Notes under the pieces: model-generated | What the model was told of the DNA's origin: nothing | The model's database searches: none | The model's input: the letters and a program-made list of their open reading frames with translations, nothing else | In this document: in pieces, positions 44,238 through 52,399 of the stretch | Position numbering within the stretch: position 1 is the first letter of the stretch | Layout: each line of letters starts with the position of its first letter | Origin: Actinomycetaceae bacterium | GTDB taxonomy: Bacteria > Actinomycetota > Actinomycetes > Actinomycetales > Actinomycetaceae | Direction of reading: 5' to 3' | Length of the DNA: 64,000 bases | Assembly (NCBI GenBank): GCA_030537615.1 | Contig: JAUNVP010000010.1 | Span: forward strand, 41,993-105,992 | Translations under genes and position numbers: made by a program

Positions 44238-45061
44238 TGAAACACGACTTCAAAACCACCTCACGTCCTCTGGGATTGGTGTGGGGGCTATCGACACTGG
44301 CAGTCATCGGCATCATCATTATGATCTGGCTTCTGCCTCAATCTCTCGGAACAGCCATTGGCCGGTCGACTGGGAATATCGTCGCTGTGGCGGGGATCTC
44401 CGCGAGCCTCGTTGTGACCGTGTTGATGTACTACCAATCAATGTACGGTAATACCGCATTCTTTATCCACATGATTCCAGTCAGAGGCCGCGTGATTGTT
44501 TCTGCGAAAACCATCTTTTACCTCGGGGTTTGGCTCAGCGCTATCATCGTTGCACTCATTCAGATCATACTGGTGAACGTGAATATCATGCTTAAAGGTG
44601 GAATGAGCACAGGGGATATCTGGGCGGCGTTTCAATCAGTCTTTTCACAAATCAACGGCACCATTCTGACAACCGCAATTTGCGTTATGGTTCTACTGTT
44701 ACTGTCCTACATTCTCTGGTGGGAATTTGTTGTCACCGTCGGTAATCGTCCTGAATTTGTCCGTTTTGGTAAACTCGGTGGTCTCGCTGTCGTGGCCGTA
44801 CTAACCTGGCTTGTCCAGCAACTCCTCACAGTAGCCCTCATCTTCTTCGTTCCGGGAATTATCTACCTCGAACTGACCGCCGGTGGAATACCCGAACAAT
44901 GGTCTTTTGATGCCACCGCCCGAATTCCTTTCTCAGTATCTGCAGATTTCGGCAATCAACCTTTACTTCCCATTGGCGTGCTCATTCTTATCCCGCTGGC
45001 GATTGTCTTTTTCTGGTGGTTCACCGCCCGGAGCGTCGAACGCGCTACTGCACTGCAATAG
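44222..45061 (+). CDS. ABC transporter permease, YtrA-type operon
   Basis: 279 residues, six hydrophobic segments: about 20-38 (LSTLAVIGIIIMIWLLP), 48-68, 95-118, 150-172, 190-215 and 250-270. No soluble domain. ABC-2-type half-permease partnered with the overlapping ATPase. Ends at 45061; the next gene begins 78 bp on. Confidence 0.85.
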   Translation: MFAKIMKHDFKTTSRPLGLVWGLSTLAVIGIIIMIWLLPQSLGTAIGRSTGNIVAVAGISASLVVTVLMYYQSMYGNTAFFIHMIPVRGRVIVSAKTIFYLGVWLSAIIVALIQIILVNVNIMLKGGMSTGDIWAAFQSVFSQINGTILTTAICVMVLLLLSYILWWEFVVTVGNRPEFVRFGKLGGLAVVAVLTWLVQQLLTVALIFFVPGIIYLELTAGGIPEQWSFDATARIPFSVSADFGNQPLLPIGVLILIPLAIVFFWWFTARSVERATALQ

Positions 45062-45139
45062 GGGCCTGGTGAAGGCGTTTGACGAGAAAGCAATTTCTCG
45101 AAATATAATGAGTCGCTATCAGTACAGAATAGGGGACTC

Positions 45140-46369
45140 ATGGCCGACTGGTTCCTTCTCCCGATCCCTCTGGGGCTTGCGCTGTGGTTTGGGGTTCGCA
45201 TGTGGCAAACAGTTGTGGACCGAGATGCCGCATTCCGTGGGGTGCGCCTGATTCAAGAGCTGTCTGGCGTTGTCCTGGCGAGCAGTCTTGCGGGACTGAT
45301 CGCCGCTCCGCCCTCACTCGCCGGACCACCACTACAGATAGCCTTTATCACCGCAACGAGCTCATCCGTGTTCCTCATTCTCCTATGCGCTGGCGTTCTG
45401 TCAGCGGGCAAGAAACGAGATGCTCGGGGAGTGTGGGAGCTGTTTTCAGCATTCAAGGCCGCAAGTGACCGATCTCTAGCGGGGCGTTGGAAACGAGCAC
45501 GCGGGCGCATCGCACCGCACGGGTGGCTGGAGTTCGACCCCCGATTACCGAGCTTGGGGTTTTGGCAATATTCCAAGATCATCGGTGTTTTCATCGGCGC
45601 TGGATATGTGCTCGCACTGTTCCTCACCCCGTTAACGGTGTATTTTTTACCCGAACCCTATCGGAAACTGATTGCCGACATCATCGGATACAACGTACTG
45701 TTCTTCACTCCATTACTGACATTCTCAATATTCACCACGGTTTCGGTAATTCTTTTGCTCAATGCCATAGGTTTCATCAATATTCCAATCGATATTCGAG
45801 GTGCATTGTCGACACTCGCACTCCGCATTGGGTATGGAACAGCGCTCGGAATGGTGGTCGCATCGATTCTTCCGCTGTCAGCTAAAGCATTCCCCACAGT
45901 GGTTGCGGGTGGTTCGGCCGTGCTCAGGCCAGCCATGCTCCTGGAAATCCCCGCTTTGAGTGCCGTCGTATTCTATATTTTCGGCCTGTTCGAAGCCTGT
46001 TTTCGGCTGTGGAGGCCGGTGCACAATCTCGTCTATCGGCGATTCGTTTTCCCTAGCTTCATCTATTTCACCCTATTTATCGCGGTACGGGAGCTCGGTT
46101 TTGAACCGACGCAGCTGTTCACAGACTATGTTTCTGGAAGATCGGCACTGACTGCTTCTCAGTGCGACAAGTTGGATACTCTTGATACTCCGATAGATTC
46201 CGCCGACCTTACCCAACTATTCCAAAAGTGCGGCGTCGAATACATCGCCCCGGGAGAATTCTGGCTTGTCTTCGTTGGCTCCGTTCTTCTGGTGTCTGCT
46301 CTCGTACTCTTCTTCTATGATCTGTTGAGAGCATCGGACCCAGAAACATTCACCTCAGCAAAAGACTAA
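45140..46369 (+). CDS. multi-span membrane protein, unknown
   Basis: 409 residues with about nine hydrophobic segments, a cytoplasmic basic loop (AGRWKRARGRIAPHG, near residue 115) and an outer loop with a Cys pair (ASQCDKL and FQKCGVEY). Start ATG 45140 follows AGGGGACTC. Same orientation as the GntR/ABC operon and possibly its last member. Family not recognised. Confidence 0.8.
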   Translation: MADWFLLPIPLGLALWFGVRMWQTVVDRDAAFRGVRLIQELSGVVLASSLAGLIAAPPSLAGPPLQIAFITATSSSVFLILLCAGVLSAGKKRDARGVWELFSAFKAASDRSLAGRWKRARGRIAPHGWLEFDPRLPSLGFWQYSKIIGVFIGAGYVLALFLTPLTVYFLPEPYRKLIADIIGYNVLFFTPLLTFSIFTTVSVILLLNAIGFINIPIDIRGALSTLALRIGYGTALGMVVASILPLSAKAFPTVVAGGSAVLRPAMLLEIPALSAVVFYIFGLFEACFRLWRPVHNLVYRRFVFPSFIYFTLFIAVRELGFEPTQLFTDYVSGRSALTASQCDKLDTLDTPIDSADLTQLFQKCGVEYIAPGEFWLVFVGSVLLVSALVLFFYDLLRASDPETFTSAKD

Positions 46370-46457
46370 TACTTTGAATCATGAGCCCACTCCTTCAATT
46401 CTGAAAAACGTTATGAGCTAGCGCAGATACTGTTCCAATGCTGAGATACAACAACTC

Positions 46458-46487
46458 TTGACTCACCACTCTCGCCGTCACTAGCGT
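46458..46487 (+). promoter_or_regulatory. candidate promoter for glyoxalase-fold gene
   Basis: TTGACT (46458-46463), 18-nt spacer, TAGCGT (46482-46487), 54 bp before ATG. Confidence 0.4.
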
Positions 46488-46541
46488 AAAAGTACTCTCC
46501 GCCCAAGACACGCAGTTTCCCGCTGTGGAAAGGGAGAAATC

Positions 46542-46925
46542 ATGCACATTGAACACGTCGCCGTGTATGTCAATGATCTTGAACGCGCACGCACGTTCTT
46601 TGAAACTTACTTTGATGTCACGTCGAACGACCAGTACCACAATCCGACGACGAGCTTTCGATCGTACTTCCTCACCTTCGATTCCGGGGCGCGCCTCGAG
46701 CTCATGACTCGGCCAGATATGGACGATCTGGAAAAGCCGATTAATCGCACCGGATACGCCCATATCGCCGTCAGTGTCGGTAGCAAGGAGGCCGTTAACG
46801 AATTGACCGCGCGGCTGAAGAATGACGGCTATCAGGTGATCTCCGGCCCTCGAACCACTGGCGATGGCTATTACGAGAGTTGCGTTGCTGCCATCGAGGG
46901 CAACCAGATCGAAATCACCGTCTAA
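46542..46925 (+). CDS. VOC/glyoxalase-fold protein
   Basis: 127 residues, one VOC unit of two beta-alpha-beta modules: [81 protein letters not shown]. Metal-site candidates are His in HIEHVAV, Glu in RLELM, His in YAHIAVSV and Glu in IEITV, the glyoxalase I arrangement. AAAGGGAG precedes ATG. Lactoylglutathione lyase or another VOC activity cannot be separated by eye. Confidence 0.9.
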   Translation: MHIEHVAVYVNDLERARTFFETYFDVTSNDQYHNPTTSFRSYFLTFDSGARLELMTRPDMDDLEKPINRTGYAHIAVSVGSKEAVNELTARLKNDGYQVISGPRTTGDGYYESCVAAIEGNQIEITV

Positions 46926-47006
46926 GACTCATTGCCCTCCAGCAGGCCACGGTGGCCTTGGCAAAGCTCGTCGACGGCCCGTAATCGCGCGCTCAATCAC
47001 TATCTG

Positions 47007-47035
47007 TTGGGGGTACGCAAGATCGTGCCTACAAT
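47007..47035 (+). promoter_or_regulatory. promoter of copper nitrite reductase
   Basis: TTGGGG (47007-47012), exact 17-nt spacer, TACAAT (47030-47035). The -10 lies within the inverted repeat 47024-47043. Confidence 0.6.
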
Positions 47036-47043
47036 GAGGCACG
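47024..47043. promoter_or_regulatory. operator palindrome over nitrite reductase -10
   Basis: CGTGCCT-ACAATG-AGGCACG, perfect 7+7 inverted repeat. It would block RNA polymerase if bound. The sequence does not resemble the NsrR or FNR sites known to me. Regulator unknown. Confidence 0.6.
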
Positions 47044-47118
47044 TACTTCAATATGGGCAAATTGATGATGGAGTGAAGGGGAGAACGGTTCCCCGATGAC
47101 GCTCCGGGAGGTGCAGTA

Positions 47119-49740
47119 GTGGCGATAATGCGCTCGCGGTGGCATCAGGTAACCGGTGGAATTGTTCTGGCGTATCTCCTTCTCGATGCGCTCATCATTG
47201 TGAGCCACCATTTTCTACCGGATGCTCGGTGGCTCATGGTCCACACCTTTACACTTGGCGCAATCACGAATGCCCTATTCGTGTGGACTGAGCATTTTGC
47301 AACTGCCATTCTTCGCTTCCGCCCCGACCCCAATCGCCGCGGACAAATCGGTCTCCTCGCACTGCTCAACGCTGGTATTGCGGTGACAGTGACGGGAATG
47401 CTCAGTGGTATCGCACCGATACTCCTCCTGGGGGTGGTACTCGTCGGGGGAGCCGTGGCCGGACACGGTATTCGGTTAGGCAAAGGCTTACAAAAGGCCT
47501 TGCCTGCGCGATTCACCATCATTGTTCAAGCCTATGTTGCGGCAGCCGTCATGCTCCTGCCAGGAATTGTGTTCGGATATCTGATGGCAACCGGGTTGGC
47601 GCCACAGTGGCATATCGCCGCCCTCGGAGCACATGTCGCATTCAACGTCCTTGGCTGGGTGGCCCTCCCCATCGTGGCAACGCTACTAACACTGTGGCCA
47701 ACAATGCTGCGAGCACCGCTACCCCCGAGCGCGGAGGCTACCGCCCGTCGGTTCCTGCCTTTCCTCATGACGATGCCGGCAATGGCGGCGCTCGGGGCGG
47801 TACTGTTCGGAATCAGCGCGAATGCATCTCGGATTGTATTGACAGCTGCTATCGCCGGGTTCACCGCGTTGACTGTCATCATCCTCGTGCCCTTGGCGCG
47901 CACCACCTGGGAGCTGGGGAAAGGATCGTTCCCCGCGATGTCAGTCGCCGCAGGGGCGGCGTGGCTCCTGGCGACCATCGGGGCCACCGGAGTGCGAGTT
48001 GCGTTTCAGGGAACCGCGGATGCCTTGACCAACCTGGGGGATTTCCTCGTCCCATTACTCGGCGGCGGAATTGCTCAAGTTCTGCTCGGATCGCTCAGCT
48101 ATCTGCTACCCGTCATGGTGGGCGGAGGGCCGCGACCACTGCGCGTGCGCATTGCCCGCGTCGATACCTGGGCAACGTGGCGGATTGGACTCATTAACCT
48201 CTCCCTACCGATTTACCTACTCGCCTCGGGGAGCTTGATCACGGTGGTCACCTCGATGGCCGCTTTCGTCGGAGGAGTGCTGAGCGTCGTGATGATTATC
48301 CGCGCACTTCTGCCTGTCAGTGACAAAGAAAAGGAGGACGCTCCGCCGCCTCTAACCGACGAAAGTACGAACGTGAACGCTCTGCGCCGCTACCGGCGAG
48401 GCTCCCTGGCCGCCGTCACCACCGTTGCACTCCTGGTCGGAGGAGCAGTCGTCGCTGACCCGGTCGGCGCTGGACTCCCGCTTCGAACCGTGACAGCAGG
48501 GAGCGGAACCGGTGAGGTCACCCGTGTCACCGTGTCGATTGAAGGAATGCGCTTCCTTCCGGAACTGGTTGAGGTCCCCAGCGGTAACGCACTGGAAATT
48601 ACCATCACCAATGATGGTGATCAGTCGCACGACCTCGTGCTCGAAAACGGTGCTCGCACGCCGCGACTAGCTCCAGGAGAAAGCACCGTACTCGATGCTG
48701 GAGTTATTTCTGCAGACGTCGAAGGCTGGTGTTCGATTGCCGGGCACCGACAAATGGGGATGGTGTTCCACATTCGTGTCACTGGTTCAACTGGGGGCGG
48801 CTCCTCTCACATGGCAGAGCGCCACGGCTCGAAATCCCACGCGCACTCGTCAGCAGCATCTTTTGATCTTGCTCAGCCGATGGATCCTGCCCGCCACTTT
48901 GAAGCCGAACTTCCGCCTCTTGCGCCGGCGGAAGGGCCAGTGACTCATGAAGTAACCATGCGGGTGAGCGAATCGGAGATGGAAGCTGCGCCGGGGCTCA
49001 CTCAAAGGTTGTGGACATTCAACGATACGGTGCCGGGCCCCGTCCTCCACGGCCGGGTGGGGGACACATTTGTCGTCACCCTCGTCAACGATGGGACGAT
49101 GGGACATTCGATTGATTTTCATGCCGGTGCCCTAGCGCCTGATGAACCGATGCGTACTATCGATCCCGGTGAGCAACTAACCTACACATTTACCGCGGAG
49201 CGAGCGGGAATCTGGATGTACCACTGCTCGACAGCGCCGATGAGCTTGCATATTGCCAACGGCATGTATGGCGCCGTGGTGATAGAACCAGAAGATCTGC
49301 CCGAAGTTGATCGTTCATTTGTTCTTATTCAGGGCGAGTCCTATTACGGTACGAAGGGCGAGATCGCCGATGCGCAGAAGATCGTTGCCGGCGTCCATGA
49401 CACGACGCATTTCAACGGCTACCCCAACCAATACGTGCAATACCCGCTCGAAGTTGCTACCGGGGAGCGCGTGCGCATGTGGGTGCTGAACGCGGGGCCC
49501 AACCTGCCGCTTTCCTTCCATGTTGTTGGCGGCCAGTTCGACACCGTGTTTAAGGAAGGTGCCTACACTCTACGCGCAGACAATTCGGAATTCGGGGGAT
49601 CGCAGGCGCTCGGCCTCCTGCCCGCAGAGGGCGGGTTTGTAGAGCTGGTGTTTCCCGAGGCTGGGCACTATGTTGCGGTCAACCACATCATGTCCGAGGC
49701 CGAACGCGGGGCCAAAGCGATTATCGAAGTGCATGACTAA
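47119..49740 (+). CDS. nirK: copper nitrite reductase fused to membrane and cupredoxin domains
   Basis: 873 residues from GTG 47119 (GGGAGG 7 nt upstream). N-terminal about 415 residues are a polytopic membrane domain (about ten helices). A cupredoxin follows (about 450-545) with SHDLVLENG and GWCSIAGHRQMGM, a type 1 copper set. Then a His/Ser-rich linker and a two-domain CuNIR (about 590-873): HSIDFHAG supplies type 1 His, catalytic Asp and type 2 His; YHCSTAPMSLHIANGM supplies type 2 His and type 1 Cys, His and Met; LSFHVVGGQFD and AVNHIMSEAERG supply the second-domain His residues. Reduces nitrite to NO outside the membrane. The fusion suggests direct electron delivery (inference). Confidence 0.9.
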   Translation: MAIMRSRWHQVTGGIVLAYLLLDALIIVSHHFLPDARWLMVHTFTLGAITNALFVWTEHFATAILRFRPDPNRRGQIGLLALLNAGIAVTVTGMLSGIAPILLLGVVLVGGAVAGHGIRLGKGLQKALPARFTIIVQAYVAAAVMLLPGIVFGYLMATGLAPQWHIAALGAHVAFNVLGWVALPIVATLLTLWPTMLRAPLPPSAEATARRFLPFLMTMPAMAALGAVLFGISANASRIVLTAAIAGFTALTVIILVPLARTTWELGKGSFPAMSVAAGAAWLLATIGATGVRVAFQGTADALTNLGDFLVPLLGGGIAQVLLGSLSYLLPVMVGGGPRPLRVRIARVDTWATWRIGLINLSLPIYLLASGSLITVVTSMAAFVGGVLSVVMIIRALLPVSDKEKEDAPPPLTDESTNVNALRRYRRGSLAAVTTVALLVGGAVVADPVGAGLPLRTVTAGSGTGEVTRVTVSIEGMRFLPELVEVPSGNALEITITNDGDQSHDLVLENGARTPRLAPGESTVLDAGVISADVEGWCSIAGHRQMGMVFHIRVTGSTGGGSSHMAERHGSKSHAHSSAASFDLAQPMDPARHFEAELPPLAPAEGPVTHEVTMRVSESEMEAAPGLTQRLWTFNDTVPGPVLHGRVGDTFVVTLVNDGTMGHSIDFHAGALAPDEPMRTIDPGEQLTYTFTAERAGIWMYHCSTAPMSLHIANGMYGAVVIEPEDLPEVDRSFVLIQGESYYGTKGEIADAQKIVAGVHDTTHFNGYPNQYVQYPLEVATGERVRMWVLNAGPNLPLSFHVVGGQFDTVFKEGAYTLRADNSEFGGSQALGLLPAEGGFVELVFPEAGHYVAVNHIMSEAERGAKAIIEVHD

Positions 49741-49758
49741 AATGCCCGCTATTGGACT

Positions 49759-49798
49759 CAATCGGGGACAGCTCCCGATGAGGAGCCGCCCCCGATTG
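49759..49798. terminator. bidirectional terminator, nirK / MHS transporter
   Basis: CAATCGGGG / CCCCGATTG outer stem with inner GCTCC-CGATGA-GGAGC, 18 nt after the nirK stop and 26 nt past the end of the convergent transporter gene. Confidence 0.65.
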
Positions 49799-49824
49799 TC
49801 AGGATCGCAGACGAACCACACGAA

Positions 49825-51171
49825 TTACTTCAGACCCTTGCGCGCCCTTCTGCGTAGCTCAATGGCACACCACGCCGAGATGAGCGCAACTACGGTGGAG
49901 AAAACTCCCACCCAAATGGTGTCTCCGTCAGCCACGCTAACCAGATAGGTACAGATCGGTGGTACCATGCCTGCCACCAGGAAACTGGGGACGTGGTACA
50001 CGAACGAGATTCCCGAGTAACGGACTTCGGTTTCGAAATACGACGACCACAGCGACCCCATACATGCCCAAATGAGGTTGTAGGCAATCGACCAACCGAT
50101 GACGATAACCGTCGTGGTCAGGAGGAAGTGCCCCTTGGTCGCCTCAATGAGCTTGAGGGTGGGGATACTCAGCACGGCTGACGATAGCGCCCCGATAACG
50201 AACGTATTGGTATTACCAATCTTCGACGCGACCCAGCCTCCGAGGAATGTCGCCGGGATCTTGAACACGCACGCAATGATGGTGATCAAGTAGGTCTCGA
50301 ACACGGGCATATCGAGGTAGATGATGCAGTACGACAAGATCCACACAATGAAAATGTTGTAGAAGGTGCCGTCGACCCACCGCGTGCCCGCACCGAGTAG
50401 GAGGGTGACCCAGTACCCCTTGACCATCGGGATGAAGCCGAGCTTCTCGCGAGCGGCCTCTTTATCCTGTGCTTCGAGCCGTGCTTGCGCTTCTTTGAAA
50501 TCGTCTGTTTCCGACAGCTTCTCTTTAAGAACCACCACGAGGATTGTCAAGATAATGGCTGCCAGGAACGGTACTCGCCATCCGTAGCTGAGGAATTTCT
50601 CCTCATCCATCGTGATAGATGGAATGGCAATCAGGATAGAGGACAGTCCGAATCCAACCGGTAAGCCGATTTGGGGGATAGCCCCATAGAGTGAGCGGCG
50701 ATGTTCTGGAACGTTCTCGTATGCCAAGAGAATTGAACCGCCCCAAGTGCCGCCACGACCAAAGCACTGGCCGATTCGCATGAGTTGAAGAGCAACTGCG
50801 GTCCACACGCCGGCTGTTGCTGCGGGTGGGAGCAAGCCAATGATTGAGGTCGAAACACCCATTAATATGAGTGAAGCAAGCATCGTATATTTTCGACCAC
50901 GGCGATCGCCGACGTGACCGAAGAATACGGCTCCGAACGGACCCGCGATGTATCCGATAGCGAACGACATGTACGACAAGATCAGTGCAACGTTCGGGTC
51001 ATCCACTTGAGAGAAGAAGACCTTGTTAAACACGGTTCCCGCGGCGGTCCCGTACAGCAGGAAGCAGTACCACTGAACGGCGGAATCAAAGAGCGTGATC
51101 CACGCGATTTGGTCGAGTCGTTTGGTCCGTTCCGATTCGCTCAGATTTTTCGGCGGTGACTCTTTAGCCAT
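49825..51171 (-). CDS. MFS transporter, MHS family
   Basis: 448 residues, 12 membrane helices. Metabolite:H+ symporter type: early IAWITLFDSAVQWYCFLLYG, loop 2-3 signature GHVGDRRGRKYTML, and GWRVPFLAAIILTILVVVL after helix 6. Substrates of the family include citrate, ketoglutarate, proline-betaine and aromatic acids; not determined here. AAGGAG-type site precedes ATG. Downstream of the phosphoesterase gene with a 34-bp gap, so probably one transcript. Confidence 0.93.
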   Translation of the reverse strand: MAKESPPKNLSESERTKRLDQIAWITLFDSAVQWYCFLLYGTAAGTVFNKVFFSQVDDPNVALILSYMSFAIGYIAGPFGAVFFGHVGDRRGRKYTMLASLILMGVSTSIIGLLPPAATAGVWTAVALQLMRIGQCFGRGGTWGGSILLAYENVPEHRRSLYGAIPQIGLPVGFGLSSILIAIPSITMDEEKFLSYGWRVPFLAAIILTILVVVLKEKLSETDDFKEAQARLEAQDKEAAREKLGFIPMVKGYWVTLLLGAGTRWVDGTFYNIFIVWILSYCIIYLDMPVFETYLITIIACVFKIPATFLGGWVASKIGNTNTFVIGALSSAVLSIPTLKLIEATKGHFLLTTTVIVIGWSIAYNLIWACMGSLWSSYFETEVRYSGISFVYHVPSFLVAGMVPPICTYLVSVADGDTIWVGVFSTVVALISAWCAIELRRRARKGLK

Positions 51172-51205
51172 GATTTCTCCTTAATACGTCAAAGCGAACG
51201 GTTAT

Positions 51206-52078
51206 TTAGTATTCACCTTCGTAGTATTTGAAGGTCCAGGGACCGGAGAAATCTGGATCGATATTAATGGGGACGTAATGGGTGTTGATTCGATCGCCCA
51301 TCAGGTTGTGAATGTAGTAGGCCGGATTGGCGAGGAAGAATGCGTCGCCGCCACCCTTGAAGTTGTCTGCGGCTTCTTCGGGGGTGACATCGGGACCATC
51401 TTTTTCGCGGAAGTCCACGTGCATTTGCATGCTGACTGATGGGCACACCCGGATGTTGATTCCACGCCACATGGTGATAAATGGGGTGTGGAGGTGGCCG
51501 CAGCAGTAGATGAGGTTAGGGTGCGAGTTAAGAATCTTGGCAAAACGGTCGGCGTTCTCGAAGCCTTCGTCCATTGCAGGCAACCCAGTTGTGCATGGCG
51601 GGTGGTGTCCAAAGACAATCGTTGGAGTCTGCTGATCTTCGGCTAGTTTAGCCTCAAGCCAATCACCGACCTCATCCGCTAACCCACCCCAGTGAGTCTC
51701 AGGGATGGAGGTATCGACAAAGATCGAACGAATCGGTTTATCGTCGATTGAGTAGCAGACGAACGGCGCAATTTCTTTCTCAATAGGCGCATTGTCAGCC
51801 ATGATTTCCATATACAGGTCACGTTTGTCGTGATTTCCCGGTACGACATAAGCCGGTCGTGGGAGTTCTGCGAGTAGGTCGCGAACAATCTCCAGTCCCT
51901 CGCGAGTACCACCTTCAGCTAGATCACCGGTCACAACAAAATATTCGGGAATGTCATAGTCGGGTAGATTGCACATGTACTCGACTACTCGCTTAGTGTT
52001 CGTCGTCGTGTCACACTTTTGGAACGAGAGCTTTCCATCTCCGCGTAGGTGGGTATCAGACAATTGAATAATGCGCAT
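51206..52078 (-). CDS. calcineurin-like metallophosphoesterase (CpdA-like)
   Basis: 290 residues from ATG 52078, which has AAGGAG 6 nt upstream; the longer in-frame reading lacks one. All five metal motifs seen: QLSDTHLRG, VVTGDLAEGG, VVPGNHDKRD, VFGHHPPCTTG and CCGHLHTPF. Closest in form to cAMP phosphodiesterase CpdA and GpdQ-type enzymes; substrate not settled. First gene before the MHS transporter; a near-palindrome (52163-52180) lies 85 bp upstream. Confidence 0.9.
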   Translation of the reverse strand: MRIIQLSDTHLRGDGKLSFQKCDTTTNTKRVVEYMCNLPDYDIPEYFVVTGDLAEGGTREGLEIVRDLLAELPRPAYVVPGNHDKRDLYMEIMADNAPIEKEIAPFVCYSIDDKPIRSIFVDTSIPETHWGGLADEVGDWLEAKLAEDQQTPTIVFGHHPPCTTGLPAMDEGFENADRFAKILNSHPNLIYCCGHLHTPFITMWRGINIRVCPSVSMQMHVDFREKDGPDVTPEEAADNFKGGGDAFFLANPAYYIHNLMGDRINTHYVPINIDPDFSGPWTFKYYEGEY

Positions 52079-52162
52079 TGTGTACTCCTTGAGAAAGCCA
52101 GCATCATTGCTAGGAAAAGAGTTGAAGCACGAATCCTCGATGATTCGTAACCTCAATCATTT

Positions 52163-52180
52163 CATTCGTTCGAACAAATG
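52163..52180. promoter_or_regulatory. near-palindrome upstream of phosphoesterase
   Basis: CATTCGTTC-GAACAAATG: 8 of 9 positions are symmetric, centre GTTCGAAC. Candidate operator; the centre resembles actinobacterial SOS boxes only in part (see rejected list). Confidence 0.5.
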
Positions 52181-52291
52181 AGTGGGACTATAGTAGCAGT
52201 CAAACAGTCTGCTTTGTCATGAAAATAGGTGCAAAATCATGGTTATAAGTGGCTGTAATGTCCATAGAGCTTAGTTCATTGATAGGTCAAA

Positions 52292-52337
52292 GTTGCAGGT
52301 GCTACCTCGCCAATGCGAATGAGGTAGCACCTGCAAC
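52292..52337. terminator. long hairpin after S15 peptidase gene
   Basis: Perfect 17-bp inverted repeat GTTGCAGGTGCTACCTC / GAGGTAGCACCTGCAAC with a 12-nt loop, 63 nt past the end of the peptidase gene (transcribed leftwards), followed on that strand by TTTGACC. Probable terminator. Confidence 0.65.
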
Positions 52338-52399
52338 AGTGTGTAGAGATATCTAAACTCGCACGAGTAGCACCGACATGGCCGTGTACCGCAGTGGCG

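Noticed and set aside
52163..52180. LexA SOS box
   Set aside because: The actinobacterial SOS box has the form CGAAC-4-GTTCG with a spacer; here GTTCGAAC is fused and in the opposite order, and the genes are not DNA-repair genes.
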